Below are positions 7,711-13,891 of a stretch of DNA of 14,045 bases, one piece after another. A model generated the notes under the pieces. The model saw only the letters and a program-made list of their open reading frames with translations, made no database searches and was not told the DNA's origin. The position numbers were made by a program, and so were the translations under genes. Origin of the DNA: an uncultured Bacilli bacterium. GTDB taxonomy: Bacteria > Bacillota_I > Bacilli_A > RF39 > UBA660. Every line of letters begins with the position of its first letter. The first letter of the stretch is position 1. Location: positions 1 to 14,045 of the forward strand of contig CANROR010000025.1 of the NCBI GenBank assembly GCA_947632275.1, in the 5' to 3' direction.

Positions 7711-7782
7711 AAGGACTAAAAAGAGATAGTTCGTTATATTGGGGCGAGCACCTTATTTGAAAAGATAAGGTGTTCATTTTTT
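7711..7782 (+). ncRNA. Candidate small RNA, about 72 nt, family unknown
   Basis: The stretch lies between a consensus promoter (TATAAT ending at 7704) and an intrinsic terminator ending at 7782. It has no ribosome site and no open frame of note. The predicted RNA is an A-rich, mostly single-stranded 5' part of about 35 bases (containing gagatagttcg and ggggcg) followed by the terminator stem-loop. That layout is typical of antisense or base-pairing small RNAs. I do not recognise an Rfam family. Reading through the hairpin would reach no plus-strand gene, so an attenuator role is unlikely. The existence of the RNA is inferred from signals alone. Confidence 0.42.
7746..7782 (+). terminator. Intrinsic terminator of the candidate small RNA
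   Basis: Bases 7746-7756 pair with 7765-7775 (11 bp with one G-T pair, 8-base loop ttgaaaag). An A and a T6 run (7777-7782) follow. The T-run is on the plus-strand side only, so it terminates rightward transcription. Confidence 0.75.
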
Positions 7783-7870
7783 ATGCTTCTGAAAATTTTG
7801 AATTAGGTATAAAATTGTCGTAAGAATAATTAATTAAATATTTTATATCTTTGTTCTCATAGGGCATCAT
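7781..7870 (-). CDS. Doubtful 29-codon small frame in the intergenic region
   Basis: An open frame starts at tandem ATGs (7870 and 7867), begins MMPYENKDIKYL and ends at TAA (7781-7783). The frame stays open about 26 codons further upstream without a start codon, through the hairpin at 7901-7926 to a TAA. There is no convincing ribosome site. The composition looks mildly coding-like, so it could be the tail of a decayed gene, but it lies directly downstream of a good minus-strand terminator. This is a low-confidence call, recorded because nothing else explains 7783-7894. Confidence 0.15.
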   Translation of the reverse strand: MMPYENKDIKYLINYSYDNFIPNSKFSEA

Positions 7871-7894
7871 CTTACTTTTGGCAAAAAAAGTTAT

Positions 7895-7926
7895 AAAAAA
7901 GAGACAGTCTTCAATGAAACTATCTC
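7895..7926 (-). terminator. Intrinsic terminator for the MazF-like gene
   Basis: On the minus strand GAGATAGT (7926-7919) pairs with ACTGTCTC (7908-7901), with one U-G pair and a further TTC/GAA inner pairing. A T6 run (7900-7895) follows at once. It lies 93 bases past the stop of the MazF-like gene, in the right orientation. Confidence 0.75.
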
Positions 7927-7930
7927 GGGT

Positions 7931-7977
7931 GGACGTAAAGTCCTTTGATTAACAAAAGTGGGTATTACCCCTTTGTT
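7931..7977. other. Two more hairpins beside the terminator (structured segment)
   Basis: GGAC (7931-7934) pairs with GTCC (7940-7943) around gtaaa. Bases 7951-7963 fold onto 7967-7977 around ATT as an 11-bp stem with two bulges. Neither is followed by a T-run, so they are not terminators. Together with 7901-7926 they form three stems in 77 bases within the 3' untranslated region of the MazF-like gene. A role as a structured RNA, an RNA-stabilising 3' end or a mobile-element end cannot be told apart here. Confidence 0.4.
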
Positions 7978-8018
7978 GGCATAATATTAACATTTTTCAT
8001 GGTTAATGTCAAATATTT

Positions 8019-8684
8019 TCAACATTTTGCTGTAAATCTATCTTTCAATTCATTATCTATTAAATCTAAAATTTCTTTAGAACATTTTTTATGTCCTATT
8101 ATATCATATTCATTTATTAGAGATAATATACGTGTTTTTGATATTGTTGTTATTAAACTACAACATGCATATGTGTTATTTTTGTTTGTTTTATAATAGT
8201 CTAAAACATTATGTAATTTTTTTTCTTTAACCAAATTATTATCACATAAAATTAATTGATTTTGTATTTCATTAATTAAATCATAAATTAATGTTTTTAA
8301 ATTCAAATTAAATTTACCTTTAGTTGATGTGAGAGGTATAACTGTTAAAATGTTGTTTTTATAATTATCATAATTATTAAGAACAATTGCAAAATGTATT
8401 TGTGACATTTCCGATCCTAATCCAACACCAAAATCAGCTTTTATTATAGTTCCTCTCTGATATTTTTTATATCTTTTTTCTTCTAGTTGTAAATTTTCAT
8501 CAATTTTGTTTATATTTTCTTGCATTTCATTTGCTTCTTTTAATAATAAATTTGATTTTTTGAGTAACCAATCATCTAAATAGGAAAATTTGTATGGCAA
8601 TCTTTTTTCAATTATTTGGTTATAATTAATATAAGATTTGTCTAATTTAATATCATCTTTTAATTTTTCTGTTTGCGTTATCAT
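8019..8684 (-). CDS. MazF/PemK-like toxin-family protein with N-terminal extension
   Basis: The product has 221 residues. From about 75 onward it shows the MazF/PemK fold pattern: YQRGTIIKADFGVGLGSE (75-92), then HFAIVLNN (97-104), LTVIPLTST (113-121), and a late strand-helix pair ending SKTRILSLI. MazF proteins are ribosome-independent mRNA endonucleases. Here the usual Arg-Pro before the second strand is replaced by H97-F98, so activity cannot be assumed; T119 matches the conserved Thr. The first 70 residues are a charged, helical, probably coiled-coil extension absent from classical MazF (about 115 residues). No antitoxin-sized frame flanks it. AAGGAG lies nine bases before the ATG. The gene looks more AT-rich than its neighbours and lacks their frequent GCC/CGG-type codons, suggesting transfer. 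It ends in TGA. Confidence 0.75.
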   Translation of the reverse strand: MITQTEKLKDDIKLDKSYINYNQIIEKRLPYKFSYLDDWLLKKSNLLLKEANEMQENINKIDENLQLEEKRYKKYQRGTIIKADFGVGLGSEMSQIHFAIVLNNYDNYKNNILTVIPLTSTKGKFNLNLKTLIYDLINEIQNQLILCDNNLVKEKKLHNVLDYYKTNKNNTYACCSLITTISKTRILSLINEYDIIGHKKCSKEILDLIDNELKDRFTAKC

Positions 8685-8741
8685 TTTATTATCACTCCTT
8701 TTTAATATCCTATCAAAAAATAGAAAATGAATTAAATTGTA

Positions 8742-8778
8742 TTATTTTTGATTTCTTATATAATGAAATCAAAAATAA
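8742..8778. promoter_or_regulatory. 14-bp inverted repeat, candidate operator/promoter of the MazF-like gene
   Basis: Bases 8742-8755 and 8765-8778 form a perfect 14-bp inverted repeat around ttatataat. On the minus strand the centre contains a -10-like TATAAG/TATATAA, and the element lies about 58 bases before the MazF-like start. A dimeric repressor binding here would block that promoter, as in autoregulated toxin genes. One arm also overlaps the T-rich tail of the tRNA-His terminator. The repeat is seen directly; the operator role is inferred. Confidence 0.5.
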
Positions 8779-8799
8779 AAAATCCGAATAAATCCGGAT
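8771..8799 (-). terminator. Terminator downstream of tRNA-His
   Basis: On the minus strand ATCCG (8799-8795) pairs with CGGAT (8786-8782) around an 8-base loop. A T-rich run ttttttattttt follows (8782-8771). The stem is short, but position and U-tract fit the end of the tRNA-His transcript. Confidence 0.5.
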
Positions 8800-8811
8800 A
8801 ATTTTTAAAAC

Positions 8812-8888
8812 TGGGGCGAAATGTGGGAGTCGAACCCACGCATAATAGAGCCACAATCTACCGTGTTAACCACTTCACCAATTCCGCC
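8812..8888 (-). tRNA. tRNA-His (GTG anticodon)
   Basis: Read on the minus strand: an encoded extra G at position -1 (8888), acceptor GCGGAAT pairing with ATTTCGC, D-stem GTG/CAC, anticodon stem GTAGA/TCTAT with loop TTGTGGC (anticodon GTG), T-stem GTGGG/CCCAC with loop TTCGACT, then C73 and CCA. The G-1:C73 pair is diagnostic of tRNA-His and confirms identity. It lies 37 bases after the DNA glycosylase gene on the same strand and may be cotranscribed with it, as no clear promoter is visible in the gap. Confidence 0.96.
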
Positions 8889-8925
8889 ATAAGTAATAAT
8901 AGAATACCAAAAATATTGGTTAAAA

Positions 8926-9423
8926 TCAAGTAGTAGGGGTATTTTCTTCGAGAATATCTTTAATAATTTGATAAGAGGCGATTAATTTGGCTAAATTAAA
9001 AGTAGCGTTAGCACTGGATGGACTAGGTAATAAAAATACTTTTTTATCACATTTAATATATTTATTAAAGATATCATAAGATTTTTTGCCCGTACAAAAA
9101 ATGTATTCAATATTGGTTTTTTTAATTAAACTATTGATATCATTGGGTTTGATATTTTTGATAGAAGCATCGGAAGAAGCGGTAATATCACATGATTTAA
9201 TGGTATCCCATAAAGCAATGTTATGAGTAAGTAAAAAGTTTATTTTGTCTTCGTTAGAATTTAATTTTACATTAAATAAATTTTCCATAATCGGCCAAAA
9301 GCGATTTTGGGTATTAGCATAATAAAAATTCTTTTCCCGTGAAATAACACTAGGCATACTACCGAGAATTAAAATATAAGAATTTTGATCATAAATGGGT
9401 TTTAAAGGATGAATTACATGCAT
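8926..9423 (-). CDS. DNA-deoxyinosine (hypoxanthine) glycosylase, UDG superfamily family 6
   Basis: The product has 165 residues from the ATG at 9423. The ribosome site AAGGAG sits five bases upstream and overlaps the sortase stop codon; an in-frame GTG two codons earlier is part of that site and is rejected. ILILGSMPS (17-25), NFYYANTQNRFW (32-43) and LLPSPSSANA (131-140) are the family motifs. N40 in QNRFW lies where the family's proposed catalytic Asn is expected. Members remove hypoxanthine (deaminated adenine), sometimes uracil, from DNA to start base excision repair. The gene is translationally coupled to the sortase gene, a pairing with no obvious functional link. It ends in TGA. Confidence 0.88.
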   Translation of the reverse strand: MHVIHPLKPIYDQNSYILILGSMPSVISREKNFYYANTQNRFWPIMENLFNVKLNSNEDKINFLLTHNIALWDTIKSCDITASSDASIKNIKPNDINSLIKKTNIEYIFCTGKKSYDIFNKYIKCDKKVFLLPSPSSANATFNLAKLIASYQIIKDILEENTPTT

Positions 9424-9432
9424 AAACACTCC

Positions 9433-10353
9433 TTATTTCTTTTGCATTTTAATTAATTTTGCATGCACAACAATTCTGTCGCCCGTATTATTTTGGCAAG
9501 TTGATAAAGTAAGAATTTTATCATTTTCGTCCACTGAAGTATTAATTGAAGATACATTTCTTTTTTTCATAGTATCAAGCCAATTAATTTTTTCTTCTTT
9601 GGTTTTAAATTTAGGTGTTATATAATAGCTTTCTTCTTTAATCGTATAAATGGAAAATATTTGATATAAATAATCATTGGTAAGGGTTGATATATAAATA
9701 ACATGATTATCTTTATTATTTTGATTTTTCTTTTTTAATAAATTTTTTAAAGTTCCAAACATCGTCGTATTTTTTAAACCATGACCATAAATAATGGTAT
9801 TGTCATCAGTAAAATCAGGATTGTTCCGAAAATCTAAGAAAATCCATCCATTGCGATTCTTTTTCTTATCAAAAGCATGGGTTAAATAATATTTATTATC
9901 ATTTGCTTGGACAATAGGATAATTTATATTACTATTATTTAAATGGATAAAAGCTATTGTATCTTTATTAATTTTTACTAATTTTGTTAAATCAACACTT
10001 TTAAAAGGCATTTTTATATAATTCCAATAGTCATTATTTTTATCTTTAGGTGAATTTATTAATTTTACATCTTTAGTATCTTCTTGATCTTTTATGGTGT
10101 AGCTTTCATTAATACTATTGATTAAATCATTAGTTTTTTTAGTATCAATAACCCATTTAAAAATGTCTACGACATTAATAATTAAGATAATACTTATAAT
10201 AGTTATTAGAGCATAAAATAATATTTTTTTTAATTGATTAATTTTTTTAGTTTTATTATCTACTTTTTTAGTTTTCTTTTTATTAGTTGTTCCTTTTTTA
10301 GATGTTGTTTTCTTTTTTATATTTTTAGGACTTTCTATAGCTTTCTTTTTCAT
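9433..10353 (-). CDS. srtB: Class B sortase
   Basis: This 306-residue membrane transpeptidase should cleave a C-terminal sorting motif and attach proteins to the wall. The N-terminus (1-43) is cytoplasmic and extremely Lys/Thr-rich, one helix spans about 44-66, and the catalytic domain lies outside. The sortase triad is visible: H191 in IIYGHG, C286 in LTLSTC and R293 in GDRIVV. The FLDFRNNPDF segment and the long region between H191 and C286, with its class-B helix, favour class B. The ATG has GGAAGAG upstream. It is divergent from the NPKTG-bearing surface protein gene, its likely substrate, and is followed 9 bases later by the DNA glycosylase start. The basic tail may interact with the membrane surface or nascent substrate; that is speculation. 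Confidence 0.92.
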   Translation of the reverse strand: MKKKAIESPKNIKKKTTSKKGTTNKKKTKKVDNKTKKINQLKKILFYALITIISIILIINVVDIFKWVIDTKKTNDLINSINESYTIKDQEDTKDVKLINSPKDKNNDYWNYIKMPFKSVDLTKLVKINKDTIAFIHLNNSNINYPIVQANDNKYYLTHAFDKKKNRNGWIFLDFRNNPDFTDDNTIIYGHGLKNTTMFGTLKNLLKKKNQNNKDNHVIYISTLTNDYLYQIFSIYTIKEESYYITPKFKTKEEKINWLDTMKKRNVSSINTSVDENDKILTLSTCQNNTGDRIVVHAKLIKMQKK

Positions 10354-10378
10354 TTTTTTCTCTTCCTTTTTTGGTTAG

Positions 10379-10407
10379 ATTATATAACACTATTAGAAAA
10401 AATGCAA
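10379..10407 (-). promoter_or_regulatory. Promoter of the sortase-glycosylase operon
   Basis: On the minus strand TTGCAT (10407-10402) and a perfect TATAAT (10384-10379) are exactly 17 bases apart, 25 bases before the sortase ATG. Confidence 0.7.
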
Positions 10408-10478
10408 AAATTTTTAGGGAATATATTATATTTATATTATTAAAAAATATAATTTAAAAGGAAAAATAAAAATTTTTG

Positions 10479-10506
10479 TTGACAATTGTTAAAAAAGTGT
10501 TAGAGT
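10479..10506 (+). promoter_or_regulatory. Promoter of the surface-protein gene
   Basis: A perfect TTGACA (10479-10484) is followed after 16 bases by TAGAGT (10501-10506) with an extended -10 TG (10498-10499). The -35 lies inside a near-palindrome, ttgacaattgttaa, that could bind a regulator. The start codon is 40 bases downstream. Confidence 0.6.
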
Positions 10507-10546
10507 AATAAACATTAAAATTTTTAGGAGGTTTGCGGTAAAAATT

Positions 10547-12946
10547 ATGAAAACTAAGGGGAATAGTTTTGGTGGAAGAATAATGAGAGGATTTTTAGCC
10601 ATATTGCTTTTATTTCAAAGTTTTATAGGCTACATACCTATGGCTTTGGCAGCAGGTGATGAACAAGACATTGCTAATGCAGGAGATTTAAAAAGTGCTT
10701 TAGAAAATCCAAGTAACAATAAAGTATTAAAGCTTAGTGCCGAAATTACTTTAACGAGTACTATAACTCTAGGAGAAGGTAGCTATGTTGTTGATTTAGC
10801 AGGTAATTCAATAACTAGTACATTTAGTAGTACGATGTTTAAAATTGATAAAGCAACTACAAATCTAAAGATTACTAATTCTAATAACGAAAGAGCAGAT
10901 ATAACTACTACTACAGGTGGAAATGTTCTTAATATAGATTCTAAAGCAACTACTGCTAAAGCTACTATGGAAAATATTAAATTTAGCGGTGCTTTTAGTA
11001 ATATGTTAGGTAGCATCGCTTTAGCCAATGCAGGTGATGTGACAATAACAAATTGTATCTTCGATCAAATTAAAGTTTCTAGTTCTATGGGAGCCGTTAT
11101 TAGTTCGAAAGGCAATTTAGTATTAGAAGGGAACACGTTTACGGGTAAAACAGAAAATAAGGGTTCTCTTGTTTATGCAAATACTGCAACAGTAACTATG
11201 GAAAATAATATTTTTAAGGATAATAGTAATACAGAAACGGGGAAAAATAATGGTGGTGCCGTATCCTTAATTAATTGTAATTCTACTATTATTGGCAATC
11301 AATTTATAAACAATAAATCAACTACTGCTGGTGGAGCCTTATATGTAGGTGGTGTTGCAGTTAGTAACAATAATAAAATAATTTATAATACTCTAATCAA
11401 AAATAATTTATTTGAAAATAATCAAACTAAAAAACAAGGTGGAGCAGTTTATATTTCATCTATGAATAATACTTTTATTGGCAATACTTTAAAAAATAAT
11501 AAAACAACAAATACTAATGATTTTGCTTATGGTGGAGGAATATATAGTATTGAAAATTATCAAGACACTTATGCAGATAATATAATTACTAACAATTCAT
11601 CACTAAAAGGTGGAGCAATATTTTTCCAAAGCAAAGAATTAAGACCAATGGATTATGAACAAAGAGTTTTAACATTAAGAAATAATCAAATAAAAAATAA
11701 TACAGCTCTTAATGAAGATCCTCAAGCATGTGAAAATAATGATTCTTATTGTGGTCAAGGTGGAGGTTTATATATTTCACTTGATAATGAAATTAAAAAC
11801 ATTAATATTAATATTCAATCAGGAGAATTTATAGGTAATAAAGCGACTGATGGTGGAGCTATCTATTTTGGTGATGAATATAAGGAAGATAGTAAATTAG
11901 TCTTAAAGAAAGTATTAATTACGAATAATAAAGCGGCGCGTGGAGCAGGAATATGGTTATGCCCTAAGGCTAAAACAATAATGCATTCTACTTTAGGTGG
12001 CGCAATATATGATAATTTAACAACGGGCGATGTAACTTATTATTTTGGTGCTGATAAAGCTTATAGTCAAAAATTATTATCAGCAGGTGATGATATCTTC
12101 TATGAAGGTATGAAAAAAATCGATGGCATTACGGATAGTCAATATGGTCCAACAAAATCCGATGAAAGCGAAGATTCAATGGTTAATCCACGATCAACTT
12201 TAAAAGTTATTAGTCGGACATGGTCTGGTAAGAAAGTTGATTGGTATCAAGATGAAGTTGATAAAAGATATCGGGAAAATAATTTCCGTAATCTGTTTGC
12301 GAAAGATGATCCATATCTTGTTGGGGAAGATAAAGGTGGAACTAAAGATTTAGTAGCTTTACATGGTGAAAAAACCGGTGAAGAAACTGACGCTTTAATT
12401 ATTATGAAAGATAATACGGCAGAACGTCGTGGTGGGGCAATATTTACTAATAACGTAATTGATTTAGGTCTAGATGAAGATATTGATATAACTGTTAAGA
12501 AAAAATTAGTTGCAGATAATGATAATTTATTACCTAAAAATGTTTTGGTAAATCTAGTTAGAATTGATCCTAACGGAAAAGAAGAAACAATCGAAAAGAA
12601 TATTGAATTGAATAAAGATAATGAATGGTCTTATACTTTCTATGAATTACCTGCGCGGAATGAAAAAGGCGATTATCAATATCGAATTCAAGAAACTGAT
12701 GATAAATATTTAGTAGCAGCTGAAAGTAGCAATGGCGAAAATGGTAAATGTAAAACTAATAAAAATTGTACTATTACCTTAACAAATAAATATACGGAAG
12801 AAAAAGAAGAAATTCCTGAAGAAGGAATTGGCGATGTGGAAAATCCTAAAACAGGTGATAGTATTTATTGGAATATCGGTTTTTCATTAACATGTGGTCT
12901 TGCTCTTGGCGTATTATTAAAAGCTAAAAAAAGAAAAGCTAATTAA
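10547..12946 (+). CDS. Sortase-anchored beta-helix surface protein with Cna-B-like domain
   Basis: The product is a 799-residue secreted wall protein. Residues 1-36 form a signal peptide (RIMRGFLAILLLFQSF, ending ALA). From about 60 to 490 the chain is Asn/Thr-rich with many GGA(I/V/L)(Y/F) motifs (237, 262, 298, 329, 355, 405, 436, 466, 484; another at 629), the pattern of a right-handed parallel beta-helix as in Pmp-type adhesins. Residues 646-750 resemble a Cna-B domain: ITVKKKL (K651-K653), W694-Y696, E716 in RIQETD and N747 in LTNKYT, which could form an isopeptide bond. An acidic spacer leads to NPKTGD (766-771), a hydrophobic helix (772-791) and the basic tail KAKKRKAN. Cys pairs 395/402 and 735/741 may form disulfides. 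AGGAGG lies 15 bases before the ATG, unusually far. The probable role is adhesion or surface display. Confidence 0.9.
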   Translation: MKTKGNSFGGRIMRGFLAILLLFQSFIGYIPMALAAGDEQDIANAGDLKSALENPSNNKVLKLSAEITLTSTITLGEGSYVVDLAGNSITSTFSSTMFKIDKATTNLKITNSNNERADITTTTGGNVLNIDSKATTAKATMENIKFSGAFSNMLGSIALANAGDVTITNCIFDQIKVSSSMGAVISSKGNLVLEGNTFTGKTENKGSLVYANTATVTMENNIFKDNSNTETGKNNGGAVSLINCNSTIIGNQFINNKSTTAGGALYVGGVAVSNNNKIIYNTLIKNNLFENNQTKKQGGAVYISSMNNTFIGNTLKNNKTTNTNDFAYGGGIYSIENYQDTYADNIITNNSSLKGGAIFFQSKELRPMDYEQRVLTLRNNQIKNNTALNEDPQACENNDSYCGQGGGLYISLDNEIKNININIQSGEFIGNKATDGGAIYFGDEYKEDSKLVLKKVLITNNKAARGAGIWLCPKAKTIMHSTLGGAIYDNLTTGDVTYYFGADKAYSQKLLSAGDDIFYEGMKKIDGITDSQYGPTKSDESEDSMVNPRSTLKVISRTWSGKKVDWYQDEVDKRYRENNFRNLFAKDDPYLVGEDKGGTKDLVALHGEKTGEETDALIIMKDNTAERRGGAIFTNNVIDLGLDEDIDITVKKKLVADNDNLLPKNVLVNLVRIDPNGKEETIEKNIELNKDNEWSYTFYELPARNEKGDYQYRIQETDDKYLVAAESSNGENGKCKTNKNCTITLTNKYTEEKEEIPEEGIGDVENPKTGDSIYWNIGFSLTCGLALGVLLKAKKRKAN

Positions 12947-12957
12947 ATATGATTTAA

Positions 12958-12988
12958 GAGGATAATAGAGATATTATCTTCTTTTTTT
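12958..12988 (+). terminator. Strong intrinsic terminator of the surface-protein gene
   Basis: Bases 12958-12967 pair with 12972-12981 (10 bp including one G-T, GAGA tetraloop). T7 follows (12982-12988). It starts 11 bases after the stop codon. Confidence 0.9.
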
Positions 12989-13027
12989 AGAAAAAAATTT
13001 AAAATTGGTTTTAAAAGCTAAATTATT

Positions 13028-13036
13028 TGCTATAAT
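13028..13036 (+). promoter_or_regulatory. Extended -10 promoter for the TIM-barrel gene
   Basis: TGC followed by a perfect TATAAT (13031-13036) lies 25 bases before the ATG at 13062. TTGGTT (13005-13010) is the nearest -35-like box, but at 20 bases it is too far to be convincing; an extended -10 can work without one. Confidence 0.55.
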
Positions 13037-13061
13037 TTAAAAGAAATAGGTGATGTAAAAA

Positions 13062-13835
13062 ATGGCTAATTTAGAAATTGTGGTAAGTAATTTTAATAAA
13101 GAAATCTCCGTTATAAAAGAAATGGATGCTATAAAGAAAGCCGGTTTTAAAAAAGTATTTTTGCAATGGTATAATCGGACTTGGCCTATATCGCAAGAAG
13201 AACAATTTTTGTATGCTCAAGAAATAGGCTTGGATGTTACAAAGATGCATTTAGGATATGATAAAATCAATGATTTATGGCGGGAAGATGGTGATTATTT
13301 AGTTGAAAGATATATTAATGATTTAAAAATTTGTCAAGAAAAAGGCATTAGTTTAGTAATGATACATATCACGGGTAAAAATACGCCGCCTTATAATGAA
13401 ATGGGTTTAGAGCGCATTAAAAAAATTGTTAAATATGCCGAAGAAGTAAAGGTTAAAATTGCGTTAGAAAATGTGGAAGATCCCGGTTATTTAGAATATG
13501 TTTTAGCAAATATCGAAAGTGATTTTTTAGGAATATGCTTTGATTCTGGTCATTTTCATTGTTATTTTCAGGATAATTTTAATTTTAAGTTATTTAAAGA
13601 CAAAATATTCGCCGTTCATTTACATGATAATCATGGCCTTAAGGATGAACATTTATTACCTTTTGATGGCAATATTGATTGGTTAAAAATTGCGCAAGAA
13701 CTAAAAAATTGTCATTATTTTGGGCCCATAATTTTGGAAGTAATATATCAACGCGATTATCTAAAAATGAGAATCGATGAGTTTTACCAAAAAGCTTATG
13801 AAGTTGGTTTAAAATTAGAAAAATTATTTAAATAA
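13062..13835 (+). CDS. Xylose-isomerase-like TIM-barrel protein (sugar phosphate isomerase/epimerase family)
   Basis: The protein has 257 residues, the normal length for a single-domain AP-endonuclease-2/xylose-isomerase-like TIM barrel. Probable metal ligands fall on successive strands: H63 (KMHLGY), H102 (IHITG), E136 (ALENVE), D161 and H164 (CFDSGH), H186/H188-D189 (VHLHDN), H197 and E226 (ILEVIY). The closing EHLLPFDGNIDW is typical of the isomerase/epimerase group rather than endonuclease IV. The substrate is unknown and likely a sugar or sugar acid. AGGTGAT is the ribosome site, ten bases before the ATG. It has its own promoter and is isolated from the surface-protein gene by a terminator. 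No sugar transport or kinase genes adjoin it. Confidence 0.82.
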   Translation: MANLEIVVSNFNKEISVIKEMDAIKKAGFKKVFLQWYNRTWPISQEEQFLYAQEIGLDVTKMHLGYDKINDLWREDGDYLVERYINDLKICQEKGISLVMIHITGKNTPPYNEMGLERIKKIVKYAEEVKVKIALENVEDPGYLEYVLANIESDFLGICFDSGHFHCYFQDNFNFKLFKDKIFAVHLHDNHGLKDEHLLPFDGNIDWLKIAQELKNCHYFGPIILEVIYQRDYLKMRIDEFYQKAYEVGLKLEKLFK

Positions 13836-13848
13836 GAAACTAGGAAAA

Positions 13849-13891
13849 AATTATTCATAAACTATATATAGGTGAATTCTTATGAATAATT
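13849..13891 (+). promoter_or_regulatory. Hairpin enclosing the ribosome site and start codon of the collagen-like stub
   Basis: Bases 13849-13860 (aattattcataa) and 13880-13891 (ttatgaataatt) are perfect 12-base complements around a 19-base loop. The ribosome site AGGTGA (13870-13875) is in the loop, and the ATG (13882-13884) is in the 3' arm. In RNA this could hide the start codon and allow structure- or temperature-dependent translation. The repeat is directly visible; the regulatory role is inference. It has no T-run and is not a terminator. Confidence 0.5.

Noticed and set aside
7722..7926. Inverted copy of gagatagtt at about 7722-7730 and in the toxin terminator
   Set aside because: Nine bases is within chance for a 400-base AT-rich stretch; no longer pairing supports an RNA-RNA link.
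7945..8196. 83-codon plus-strand frame over the end of the MazF-like gene
   Set aside because: It overlaps the MazF-like CDS antisense, has no ribosome site, and starts inside the hairpin cluster.
3516..9423. Alternative genetic code (TGA as Trp), suggested by TGA stops followed soon by TAA in the HD and glycosylase genes
   Set aside because: Trp codons checked are TGG throughout, the families end where expected, and the MazF-like gene ends in TGA with no close backup stop.
10234..10443. Phe/Ser-rich plus-strand frame opposite the sortase N-terminus
   Set aside because: It is the complement of the Lys-rich sortase N-terminus and covers the sortase promoter; composition artefact.
10425..10453. 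9-bp AT-only inverted repeat between the sortase and surface-protein promoters
   Set aside because: Such repeats are expected by chance in a nearly pure A/T segment; no T-run or operator features.
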